Source: JAGCJX01 sp045638645
Lineage (GTDB): Bacteria; Bacteroidota; Bacteroidia; Bacteroidales; UBA932
DNA: 64,000 nt
Direction: 5' to 3'
Assembly: GCA_045638645.1 (NCBI GenBank)
Contig: JAZUBU010000005.1
Coordinates: forward strand, 62,001 to 126,000
A model generated the notes under the pieces. The model saw only the letters and a program-made list of their open reading frames with translations. It ran no database searches and was not told the DNA's origin. Below, in pieces: positions 1-7,303 of this stretch. Position 1 is the stretch's first letter; each line of letters opens with the position of its first letter. The position numbers were made by a program, and so were the translations under genes.

Positions 1-1320
1 GAACACAAAGGGAAGGCCCAAGGCCGCAACTGCCTCCTCCCAGGCACAAGGGCCACAAAGAGAACAGGGTGTCGGCAACTGCATGGCTTTCAGTTTTTCA
101 ATCGTCGTCCACTTGTCCCGGGAGGCGAACATGGCCTCTGCCCGATTGTACACCGGAATACCCCGTTGCTCAAAAAATTCTGAAACCTGACGATCATAAC
201 CACGCACCAGCACAAAATCAGGCCAACGTTCCGCCCCTACAAAACCCAGGGGCGCCGCTGGTGTAAAATCTTCAAAAAACCGGATCTTGACCTCCAGCCC
301 CAAACGACGACCTTCCTGCCAGAACCAGTCGTACGCCACATCCGAACGGTGTTGTGTGTAAGCCGGATAAATCATCCACACTTCCGGAAGTGGATCCACC
401 CAGACAATGGATACACCCCTCCGCTCCATTCCCCGGAACCAGGTCATCTGACGCTTGGCAAACTGATGGATGGCCGTGCGCAACTGGGAAACCATCTCGT
501 CATACGAAATCGACCCGGTAAGGTATAAGGTCAGGAACTTGTACTCCAGACCGTAATACAGCAAGTTCTCCGCCGGGATACCGCTCGCCAACAATTGACG
601 GACCTCCTCAACCAAGCCTTCCTGCAAACGGGCCTCCAAGCGCAGATCAATGCGACGGATCCGTTCTTCCCGGGACACCTGAACACCTAGGTACAGGATG
701 TCCTGCGGTTGAAACAATACCCGTTCTCCCGCTTTGTACACTTCCTCGTCCGGATGCTCCGACTGGTAAATCGCAATTTCAAGGGCACGGATAAGCCGCT
801 TGCGGGTATCGTAATCGGTATGATTGTGCAATTTCTTCAAAGAGGCCAGACGGGCAATCAGCACCTCATCGGTTTCTTTTTCCAACTCGGCCCGCAATTC
901 CGGATTCGGAGGAACCTCCGGCAAGGAATATCCCCGCAGAGCTGCCTCGATATACAATCCCGACCCACCGCAAAGCACAACCGGCTTGCCCCGGGAGACA
1001 ATGTCCTCATAAGCGGCTGCAAAATCCCGCTGGTACCGGAAGATGTCGTATTTTTCTCCGGCATCGGCAATATCGATCAAATGATAAGGCACTTCCGCCA
1101 GGGACCCGTCCGGTCGGACAAAAGAATAATCCGCCAGGTCCTTGCCGGTCCCGATGTCCATACCCCGATACACTTGACGGGAATCTGCGGAAATGATCTC
1201 TGCCCCGAGGGCATCTGCCAGCCGGACGGCAAAACGCGTCTTGCCGGAGGCGGTCGGTCCCAGTACACAAACCACACGTTTGCCTTGACACTGGTCCAAT
1301 ATCTGCTTGAAGTTGTACAT
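1..1320 (-). CDS. miaA: tRNA dimethylallyltransferase MiaA fused to a RimK-like ATP-grasp domain (3' end outside window)
   Basis: Reading from the ATG at 1320 there is no stop codon for 440 codons, to the window edge. Residues 1 to about 307 are a full MiaA, which prenylates A37 of tRNAs reading UNN codons. Seen: P-loop GPTASGKT (21-28), SADSRQVYRGMDIGTGK (44-60), GGSGLYIE, and the usual MiaA ending FAKRQMTWFR (about 287-296). The frame then continues into a second domain. MIYPAYTQHRSDVAYDWF (from 316), WPDFVLVRGYD (366-376), GIPVYNRAEAMFASRDKWTT (387-406) and LPTP (415-418) match the pre-ATP-grasp fold and the first ATP-grasp strands of RimK-type ligases. The catalytic part of the ATP-grasp lies outside the window. 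Promoter box at 1329-1336. The MiaA call is firm. The ATP-grasp call is strong by motif, but its substrate is unknown. Confidence 0.88.
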   Translation of the reverse strand, partial: MYNFKQILDQCQGKRVVCVLGPTASGKTRFAVRLADALGAEIISADSRQVYRGMDIGTGKDLADYSFVRPDGSLAEVPYHLIDIADAGEKYDIFRYQRDFAAAYEDIVSRGKPVVLCGGSGLYIEAALRGYSLPEVPPNPELRAELEKETDEVLIARLASLKKLHNHTDYDTRKRLIRALEIAIYQSEHPDEEVYKAGERVLFQPQDILYLGVQVSREERIRRIDLRLEARLQEGLVEEVRQLLASGIPAENLLYYGLEYKFLTLYLTGSISYDEMVSQLRTAIHQFAKRQMTWFRGMERRGVSIVWVDPLPEVWMIYPAYTQHRSDVAYDWFWQEGRRLGLEVKIRFFEDFTPAAPLGFVGAERWPDFVLVRGYDRQVSEFFEQRGIPVYNRAEAMFASRDKWTTIEKLKAMQLPTPCSLCGPCAWEEAVAALGLPFVF

Positions 1321-1328
1321 ATCAATGA

Positions 1329-1336
1329 CAAAAATA
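1329..1336 (-). promoter_or_regulatory. miaA promoter, -7 box TATTTTTG
   Basis: Matches the Bacteroidetes TAnnTTTG box on the minus strand. It lies only 8 bases before the miaA ATG, so the transcript would have almost no leader. It abuts the opposing smpB box. Confidence 0.6.
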
Positions 1337-1337
1337 A

Positions 1338-1345
1338 TTAATTTT
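1338..1345 (+). promoter_or_regulatory. smpB promoter, -7 box TAATTTTG
   Basis: TAnnTTTG match ending 10 bases before the smpB ATG. The TTG at 1344, which could be read as an upstream start, is part of this box, and that argues for the ATG at 1356 as the start. Confidence 0.65.
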
Positions 1346-1355
1346 GCACCCGATT

Positions 1356-1811
1356 ATGGCAAAAGCAAAGAGTAAAGTTGAAATCAAAAACAAACGGGCC
1401 TCGTTTGAATACGAGTTCCTCGAAAGTTTCACCGCAGGGATTGTGCTGACAGGAACGGAAATCAAATCCATCCGGGCAGGCAAAGCCTCCTTGACGGACA
1501 GCTACTGCTATTTTATAGGGACGGAACTCTTTGTCAAGAACATGCACGTCGCCGATTACTGGTGGGGCACCTTCAACAAACACGACCCCAAACGGGACCG
1601 CAAACTCCTGCTGAACAAACGGGAATTGCGCAAACTCAAACGCGCCTCCCAAGAAAAAGGAATGACCATCGTCGCCACAAGACTCTTCATCGCCGAAAAT
1701 GGCTATGCCAAACTGAACATCTCGCTGGCCCGAGGCAAGCGGGAATACGACAAACGCCAGACCATCAAAGAAAAAGACCTGCGCCGGGAAATGGATCGGG
1801 CAGGTCACTAG
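1356..1811 (+). CDS. smpB: SsrA-binding protein SmpB
   Basis: A 151-residue protein beginning MAKAKSKVEIKNKRA. SmpB binds tmRNA and delivers it to stalled ribosomes for trans-translation. Seen: the oligonucleotide-binding barrel with LTGTEIKSIRAGKASL and the basic C-terminal tail (REYDKRQTIKEKDLRREM) that becomes helical in the decoding centre. Length is typical. An in-frame TTG at 1344 would add four residues but lies inside the promoter box, so I take the ATG at 1356. It is divergent from miaA with overlapping promoter regions and converges with lgt 20 bases downstream. Stop is TAG. No ssrA gene is visible nearby. Confidence 0.97.
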   Translation: MAKAKSKVEIKNKRASFEYEFLESFTAGIVLTGTEIKSIRAGKASLTDSYCYFIGTELFVKNMHVADYWWGTFNKHDPKRDRKLLLNKRELRKLKRASQEKGMTIVATRLFIAENGYAKLNISLARGKREYDKRQTIKEKDLRREMDRAGH

Positions 1812-1831
1812 TCTTCAAAAAATCCTGTCCG

Positions 1832-2677
1832 TTACGAACGAACCTTGTGAGCAGGCTTCATCGGAGGAAGCATGGCCGGTTTTCCTTTGCGCACACTCCA
1901 GACCCAAATGAGAATACCGGCAACAATGAACGGGAGACTCAAGAGTTGCCCCATGTTGAACAACATACCCACTTCAAAGTCGGATTGCGGTTCCTTGATG
2001 AATTCAATGATGAAACGGGCTCCAAAAAGGAATGTCAGGAAAATTCCAAACAAGGTTCCTTGTTTCAATTTCGGCAGACGGTTCTTGTACAACCACACCA
2101 TGGCAAAACCCAATGCCAGATAGGACAAAGCTTCGTACAGCTGCGTCGGATGCTTCGGCAACACTTCTCCATTACGGGCAAAGACAAAGCCCCAAGGCAA
2201 GTTGGTTACATCTCCATAAATCTCTGAATTCATGAGGTTTCCCAAGCGGATACAAGCCCCCGCAAACGTCACCGTGATCACAAAGCGATCCAACAGCCAG
2301 AGATAATTGATACCATACTTACGACCGTAACGGCGGATGTACCACCACAATCCGATCAACAAACCCACAGCACCTCCGTGGCTGGCAAGTCCTCCCTTCC
2401 ATGTCATGAGAATCTCCCAAGGATGGGCCAGGTAGTAACGGAGGTCGTAACCGATCACGTGACCGAGACGGGCCCCGATCAGCGCCGAGATCAAGGAAAC
2501 AAAGAACAGATTGTCCAACTGGTCCAGCGGCAATTGCTCGCGTTTGTAGAACCAGCGGAAGATATAATAGCCCAATACAAAACCGGAGAGGAAGAGCACC
2601 GAATAATAACGGAGGGCAAATCCCCCGATGCGGAAAATCTCAGGATCCGCATTCCATACAATACTTAACAAATCCAT
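1832..2677 (-). CDS. lgt: prolipoprotein diacylglyceryl transferase Lgt
   Basis: A 281-residue inner-membrane enzyme with about seven membrane segments. It transfers diacylglycerol from phosphatidylglycerol to the lipobox cysteine of prolipoproteins, the first step of lipoprotein maturation. The Lgt signature is seen as GGLASHGGAVG, with IGARLGHVIGYDLRYY and GRLGNLMNSE-like segments (here CIRLGNLMNSEIYG). The many lipoproteins encoded in this window depend on this step. It lies 21 bases downstream of the methyltransferase gene on the same strand, so the two are probably co-transcribed. C-terminal tail is short and basic. Confidence 0.96.
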   Translation of the reverse strand: MDLLSIVWNADPEIFRIGGFALRYYSVLFLSGFVLGYYIFRWFYKREQLPLDQLDNLFFVSLISALIGARLGHVIGYDLRYYLAHPWEILMTWKGGLASHGGAVGLLIGLWWYIRRYGRKYGINYLWLLDRFVITVTFAGACIRLGNLMNSEIYGDVTNLPWGFVFARNGEVLPKHPTQLYEALSYLALGFAMVWLYKNRLPKLKQGTLFGIFLTFLFGARFIIEFIKEPQSDFEVGMLFNMGQLLSLPFIVAGILIWVWSVRKGKPAMLPPMKPAHKVRS

Positions 2678-2698
2678 CTTCTCTAAAATCTTAAGGAA

Positions 2699-3649
2699 TT
2701 AACGACTCAATCGGGTAAATACACTCAACGGGAGAGCACGACCGGCACGGTCCTGCAGCACCAGTTCTCCCGACTGCCGAACACCGGCTGTTCCGAAGGT
2801 TTCTTTCACCAGGGTATCACACAAAACCGAGGTATAACCGTTGGAATAGAGGTTGACCACCATAAAAGCATGCTCCGGTGCCAGGATTTGTGAACATTGG
2901 TGTAACAGTTCGTACAAACATTCGTCCAATTTCCATTTTTCACCGTCCGGGCCATGGCCGTAAGCCGGCGGGTCCAGAATCAGACCGTTGTACAGGTTGC
3001 CCCGACGGACTTCGCGACGTACAAATTTCAAGGCATCCTCCACGATCCATCGCACATTTTCCAACTTACTGAGCTCCATATTGTTCCGGGCCCACGTCAC
3101 CACTTGCTTCACCGAATCCAGGTGGGTTACTTCGGCCCCTGCACAACGGGCGGCCAACGAAGCGGCTCCTGTATAAGCAAACAAGTTCAGCACCTTGGGC
3201 GTCTGATTGAGGGATCGGGGTACGTGTTTGAGTTCCTCTGCCACCCGGCGGGTCTGGTTGTAGATAAAGTCCCAGTTGGGGGCCTGCTCGGGAAATACAC
3301 CCACGTGTTTGAACGAGGTCAATCCCAGGCGCAAACAGAAATCCAGACCCGGTGTAGCACCGTTCTCAGCACCACCGTAACGGATCGTCCATTGGTCCGC
3401 CATCCGTTTGGACATCTTCCAGGTGCCGCTGTCTTCCTTACCGGCACGGCCAAAGCCAGCACCCGCCTGAAACGTCGTGTGCGAAAGGTGTCGCCACTCC
3501 AAATCAGTCAACGACTTATTCCACAAAGCTTTCGGCTCGGGCCTCGCCATCACATAGGGTCCAAAACGTTCCAGTTTCTCGTAATTTCCAGAATCAATCA
3601 ATTCATAATCCTTCCAGGCGGAGGGAGGAGTTTGTATCAGCATATTCAT
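2699..3649 (-). CDS. class I SAM-dependent methyltransferase, RlmI-like rRNA methyltransferase family
   Basis: A 316-residue protein. The Rossmann SAM-binding motif I is VLNLFAYTGAASL (about 156-168). An acidic motif follows at VTHLDSVKQVVTWARNN, then the catalytic DPPAYGHG motif, which is typical of the RlmI/RlmK and m5C-like branch acting on RNA bases. The family is usually annotated as class I SAM-dependent methyltransferase. The N-terminal part (MLIQTPPSAWKDYELIDSGNYEKLE) is the conserved Bacteroidetes form and lacks a PUA domain. The start could be the ATG at 3649 or the next one at 3643. The exact RNA target cannot be told from sequence. Promoter box at 3663-3670, divergent from pgk. 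Upstream partner of lgt. Confidence 0.85.
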   Translation of the reverse strand: MNMLIQTPPSAWKDYELIDSGNYEKLERFGPYVMARPEPKALWNKSLTDLEWRHLSHTTFQAGAGFGRAGKEDSGTWKMSKRMADQWTIRYGGAENGATPGLDFCLRLGLTSFKHVGVFPEQAPNWDFIYNQTRRVAEELKHVPRSLNQTPKVLNLFAYTGAASLAARCAGAEVTHLDSVKQVVTWARNNMELSKLENVRWIVEDALKFVRREVRRGNLYNGLILDPPAYGHGPDGEKWKLDECLYELLHQCSQILAPEHAFMVVNLYSNGYTSVLCDTLVKETFGTAGVRQSGELVLQDRAGRALPLSVFTRLSR

Positions 3650-3662
3650 CCAATTAAGTGCC

Positions 3663-3670
3663 CAAAGATA
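3663..3670 (-). promoter_or_regulatory. methyltransferase-lgt promoter, -7 box TATCTTTG
   Basis: Perfect TAnnTTTG on the minus strand, 13 bases before the ATG at 3649. Confidence 0.7.
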
Positions 3671-3692
3671 GCGAAAAAAGATTTTTTCTCAT

Positions 3693-3700
3693 TACCTTTG
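3693..3700 (+). promoter_or_regulatory. pgk promoter, -7 box TACCTTTG
   Basis: Perfect TAnnTTTG match, giving a leader of about 35 nucleotides before the pgk ATG at 3740. Divergent from the methyltransferase promoter. Confidence 0.72.
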
Positions 3701-3739
3701 CCTGGAATATTGCTTTGAAAAAACTTAATTTTAGATAGT

Positions 3740-4990
3740 ATGCAAAACATCAGCACGTACGACTTTAGCGGCAAGAAAGCCATTGTTCGGGTGGATTTTA
3801 ATGTTCCTTTGAACGAATCATTCCAAATCACTGACGACACCCGAATCAGAGCCGCCATCCCGACTTTGAAACGAGTTCTGGAAGGAGGCGGAGCCTTGAT
3901 CATCATGTCTCACCTGGGTCGCCCCAAAGGACCTGCTGAAAAATTCTCCCTCAAACACATCCTCTCCCGTATCGAAGAATACCTTGGCCGTCCGGTACAA
4001 TTCGCGACAGACTGTATGCAGGCTGATGCACAAGCAGCTGCTCTGAAACCGGGAGAAATCCTCTTGTTGGAGAACCTCCGTTTTTACGCAGAAGAAGAAG
4101 GCAAACCCCGCGGCCTGGCGGAGGATGCCACCGATGAAGAAAAGAAAGCTGCCAAAGCCGCTGTGAAAGATAGTCAAAAAGCCTTTGTTGAACACCTTGC
4201 CTCGTATGCAGACTGCTACATCAACGACGCTTTCGGAACCGCACACCGTGCACATGCTTCCACAGCCCTGATTGCCAAATATTTCCCGAACGACAAAATG
4301 TTCGGTTACCTGATGGAAGGTGAAATCAAAGCCATTGACCAAGTCCTCGGTCACCCGGAACGACCGCTGACAGCCATCCTGGGCGGAGCCAAAGTCTCTT
4401 CCAAGATTGCCATCATTGAGCACTTGATGGACTTTGTGGACAACATGATGATCGGTGGCGGAATGGTGTACACCTTCATGAAAGCACAAGGGGGACAAAT
4501 CGGAAACTCCCTTTGCGAAGACGACCAACTGGACCTGGCCCGCACCATCCTGGAAAAAGCCAAAGCCAAAGGCGTAAACCTGTACTTCACCACCGAAGTG
4601 ATCACGACCCAAGAATTCCGCAACGATGCCCCGACCCAAATTTTCCCCTCCAATGCGATTGGCGAAGGTTGGGAAGGCATGGATGCCAGCGACAACTCCC
4701 TGGACCGCTGGGAAAAAGTATTGCGAGAATCCCGTACCATCCTCTGGAACGGTCCTGTCGGTGTCTTTGAAATGCCCAACTTCGCCAAAGGAACCAAACG
4801 CATCGCCCGCATCCTGGCCGAAGTAACCAAGACCGGAGCCTTTACCCTCGTGGGCGGTGGCGACTCGGTAGCTGCCGTCACCCAAATGGGCTTTGCCAAC
4901 GAAGTGAGTTACGTATCCACCGGCGGTGGCGCCATGTTAGAATACCTGGAAGGCATCGAGCTGCCCGGTATCAAAGCCATCCGCGAATAA
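3740..4990 (+). CDS. pgk: phosphoglycerate kinase
   Basis: A 416-residue cytoplasmic enzyme that makes ATP and 3-phosphoglycerate from 1,3-bisphosphoglycerate in glycolysis. Seen: the PGK signature VRVDFNVPL (16-24), SHLGRPKG, LLLENLRFYAEE, the hinge-region GGAKVSSKI (about 215), and the C-terminal nucleotide loop LVGGGDSVAAV with STGGGAMLEYLEG. Length is normal. An insertion with many Lys and Glu (EDATDEEKKAAKAAVKDS) is the usual Bacteroidetes form. It has its own promoter at 3693-3700 and is followed after 20 bases by the symporter gene, so read-through into the next three genes is plausible. Confidence 0.98.
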   Translation: MQNISTYDFSGKKAIVRVDFNVPLNESFQITDDTRIRAAIPTLKRVLEGGGALIIMSHLGRPKGPAEKFSLKHILSRIEEYLGRPVQFATDCMQADAQAAALKPGEILLLENLRFYAEEEGKPRGLAEDATDEEKKAAKAAVKDSQKAFVEHLASYADCYINDAFGTAHRAHASTALIAKYFPNDKMFGYLMEGEIKAIDQVLGHPERPLTAILGGAKVSSKIAIIEHLMDFVDNMMIGGGMVYTFMKAQGGQIGNSLCEDDQLDLARTILEKAKAKGVNLYFTTEVITTQEFRNDAPTQIFPSNAIGEGWEGMDASDNSLDRWEKVLRESRTILWNGPVGVFEMPNFAKGTKRIARILAEVTKTGAFTLVGGGDSVAAVTQMGFANEVSYVSTGGGAMLEYLEGIELPGIKAIRE

Positions 4991-5010
4991 AAACCACTAA
5001 AACCTAAACT

Positions 5011-5970
5011 ATGTACGATCAATTACAATCCTTGGATGCCATAACCATCAACTTCAACGAAGCTGGAGTCAATGCCATCAACTGGGTCCTCGCCTTTATC
5101 ATGTTCGGCGTGGCCTTGGGCATCCGTCCGAGTATGTTCAAGGAAGTTTTCAGCAAGCCAAAATCCATCACCGTTGGCTTGCTCTTGCAGTGGATCGGAC
5201 TGCCAGCGTTGACCTTCCTGTTTGCCGTGATCCTGTCGCCCTGGATTACACCCATGGTTGCGTTGGGCATGATTCTCGTTGCTTCCTGCCCCGGAGGAAA
5301 CATCTCCAACTTCATGTCTTCCTTCTCCAAAGGAAACACGGAGTTGTCGGTGAGTATGACCGCTGTCAGTACGTGTACAGCCACCTTCATCACCCCGATC
5401 AACTTCGCTTTCTGGGGAAAGATGTACGTAAATCTACTGGTCAAAAAAGGTTCCATGGACATCCCTGAATTGACTATTGCCTTCTGGCCCATGTTCTGGC
5501 AAGTCTGCTTGCTCTTGGGCATTCCCATCATCCTGGGTATGCTGTTTACCAAATACTGTCCCAGATGGACCGAACGACTGAAGAAACCGATGCAGGCGAC
5601 CTCCCTGATCTTCTTCATGGCCATGGTCATCATCTCCTTCTCGCAAAACTTCACCATCTTTATCAATCACATCTGGTATGTATTCTTCATTGTGATGGGG
5701 CACAACTTCCTGGCCCTGATGCTCGGCTACTGGGGATCCCGTGCCGCACGGTTACCGGAACGAGACCGGCGTTCATTGACGATCGAAGTCGGCATCCAAA
5801 ACTCCGGACTCGGATTGGTACTACTGTTCAACCCGAACATCTTCCCCCAAGAAGGGATTGGTGGCATGCTTTTCATCACCGCCTGGTGGGGAATCTGGCA
5901 CATCGTCTCCGGACTGACCGTTTCTTCCCTCTTCCGACGCAAACCGTTGCAAGACCATGAAACCCGCTAA
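5011..5970 (+). CDS. bile acid:sodium symporter family (BASS) transporter
   Basis: A 319-residue, very hydrophobic protein with about nine membrane segments. It belongs to the bile acid:Na+ symporter/arsenical pump fold. Seen: the family stretch MILVASCPGGNISNFMSSFSKGN, where two crossing helices form the Na+ sites, and the second crossover IEVGIQNSGLGLVLLF. In other bacteria this family carries bile acids, pantoate, pyruvate or other organic anions, so the substrate cannot be assigned. The start ATG is 20 bases after pgk. Its last 14 bases overlap the acyltransferase gene, which points to coupled translation. Confidence 0.88.
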   Translation: MYDQLQSLDAITINFNEAGVNAINWVLAFIMFGVALGIRPSMFKEVFSKPKSITVGLLLQWIGLPALTFLFAVILSPWITPMVALGMILVASCPGGNISNFMSSFSKGNTELSVSMTAVSTCTATFITPINFAFWGKMYVNLLVKKGSMDIPELTIAFWPMFWQVCLLLGIPIILGMLFTKYCPRWTERLKKPMQATSLIFFMAMVIISFSQNFTIFINHIWYVFFIVMGHNFLALMLGYWGSRAARLPERDRRSLTIEVGIQNSGLGLVLLFNPNIFPQEGIGGMLFITAWWGIWHIVSGLTVSSLFRRKPLQDHETR

Positions 5971-7303
5971 GAAAATTCAAGACAAGAACAAACTGTACAC
6001 CCTGCTTCGCCACTACGTGGACTGGTCCACCATCCAGGCCTACCGCGAACACGAGATTGTCGGTCTGGAGAATATCCCGGAAAATGCCTCCATCATCCTG
6101 GCACCGAACCACAGCAATGCGCTGATGGACGCATTGATTGTGCTCTCCATGAACGAACCCTATAAGGTATTCGTGGCCCGCGCAGACATGTTCAAAGTCC
6201 GTCTCTTTGCAAAGATCCTGACCTTCCTGAAAATCATGCCGATTATGCGCATCCGCGACGGCGTGGAAGAAGTGAAGAAAAACCAGGAAATCATTGACAA
6301 AAGTGTCAGCGTCCTCAACGACGGTATTCCTTTCTGCATCCTGCCGGAGGGAACCCACCGCGACCAACACTCCCTGCTCCCCTTGGGCAAAGGCATCTTC
6401 CGCATCGCCCTCCAGGCTCAGGAACAATTGGGAGAGCGCCGCGATGTTTGCATTGTCCCCATTGGCATTGAGTACGGCAACTATTACCGCTTCCGCTCGA
6501 CAGCATTCATCCAGGTAGGAGAGCCTATCAGTATTCCGCAGTACCAAAAAGAACACCCGGAGCTTCAGCCGGCGGAACTGACGAACCTGCTGCGCCAACA
6601 GCTGACCCAAGCCATGCGCAAGCTCATCCTCTACCTGCCAGCCAACGAACAGTACCATGCAGCCCACGAGTTGGTCACCCTGGTCAACGAAACCACCCAG
6701 GAAGAACTCCGCCGGGAAGGCTTCCAGGGAAGCAAACTCCACTGCCGCGTGAAAGCGAGCCAACGGACCGCAGAAAACATAGCCCTCTGGTGCGAAAGTC
6801 AGCCCGAAAAAATGGAAGAGCTGCTGCAATGCTGCCAGGCGATCTACGATAACCGCATGCGATACAAGATCAGCCAGGCCTCCACATCCGCACGAAGTCC
6901 CTGGCGAAAACACCTGCCCAACTACCTGGCGTCATTGGCTACATCGCCCTACCTGCTGGCATGCATGTTGGCTTATGCCCCCCTGGCCGGTATAGGAAAA
7001 GTGCTCCTCAGCCTCTTCAAAGATCGCGCTTTCCACAACTCGATCCGACTGGTAATCAACCTGATATTCTGGCCGATCATGATGCTGGTTTACGGTCTTC
7101 TGCTCTTCTGCAACCTGCCCTGGGAATGGGCCCTGGTTGCTTTTACCGCCCTCACCCCCTTCCCGATCTTTGCCCAAGATGCATACCGCAACCTGCGCTG
7201 GTTCGTTTCTGACTGGAAACTTACCTGCAACAAAGGTCTGCGCAAATCCATCCGCAAAGCCCGCGAACTATACCAACAACTTGCTAACACCCAAACACGA
7301 TGA
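5957..7303 (+). CDS. PlsC-like 1-acyl-glycerol-3-phosphate acyltransferase family protein with C-terminal membrane domain
   Basis: A 448-residue protein. The N-terminal half is an LPLAT/PlsC domain: motif I NHSNALMD (NHx4D, about 52-59), motif III LPEGTHRD, and VPIGIEYGNYYRF near motif IV. These residues bind glycerol-phosphate and catalyse acyl transfer from acyl-CoA or acyl-ACP. The C-terminal third carries three or four hydrophobic segments (LASLATSPYLLACMLAYAP, LVINLIFWPIMMLVYGLLLF, WALVAFTALTPF). That is longer than classic PlsC, so it could act on another acceptor. The start overlaps the symporter stop by 14 bases, and the stop overlaps the next ATG by 4 bases (ATGA). No role specific to the symporter is proven. 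Confidence 0.85.
   Translation: MKPAKKIQDKNKLYTLLRHYVDWSTIQAYREHEIVGLENIPENASIILAPNHSNALMDALIVLSMNEPYKVFVARADMFKVRLFAKILTFLKIMPIMRIRDGVEEVKKNQEIIDKSVSVLNDGIPFCILPEGTHRDQHSLLPLGKGIFRIALQAQEQLGERRDVCIVPIGIEYGNYYRFRSTAFIQVGEPISIPQYQKEHPELQPAELTNLLRQQLTQAMRKLILYLPANEQYHAAHELVTLVNETTQEELRREGFQGSKLHCRVKASQRTAENIALWCESQPEKMEELLQCCQAIYDNRMRYKISQASTSARSPWRKHLPNYLASLATSPYLLACMLAYAPLAGIGKVLLSLFKDRAFHNSIRLVINLIFWPIMMLVYGLLLFCNLPWEWALVAFTALTPFPIFAQDAYRNLRWFVSDWKLTCNKGLRKSIRKARELYQQLANTQTR

Noticed and set aside
1344..1355. TTG start for smpB four codons upstream
   Set aside because: The TTG is part of the TAATTTTG promoter box. The ATG at 1356 matches the family N-terminus.
3818..4885. 355-codon open frame opposite pgk, and many other long antisense frames
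   Set aside because: They are shadow frames produced by codon bias of the real genes. They have no family motifs and cover well-supported proteins on the other strand.
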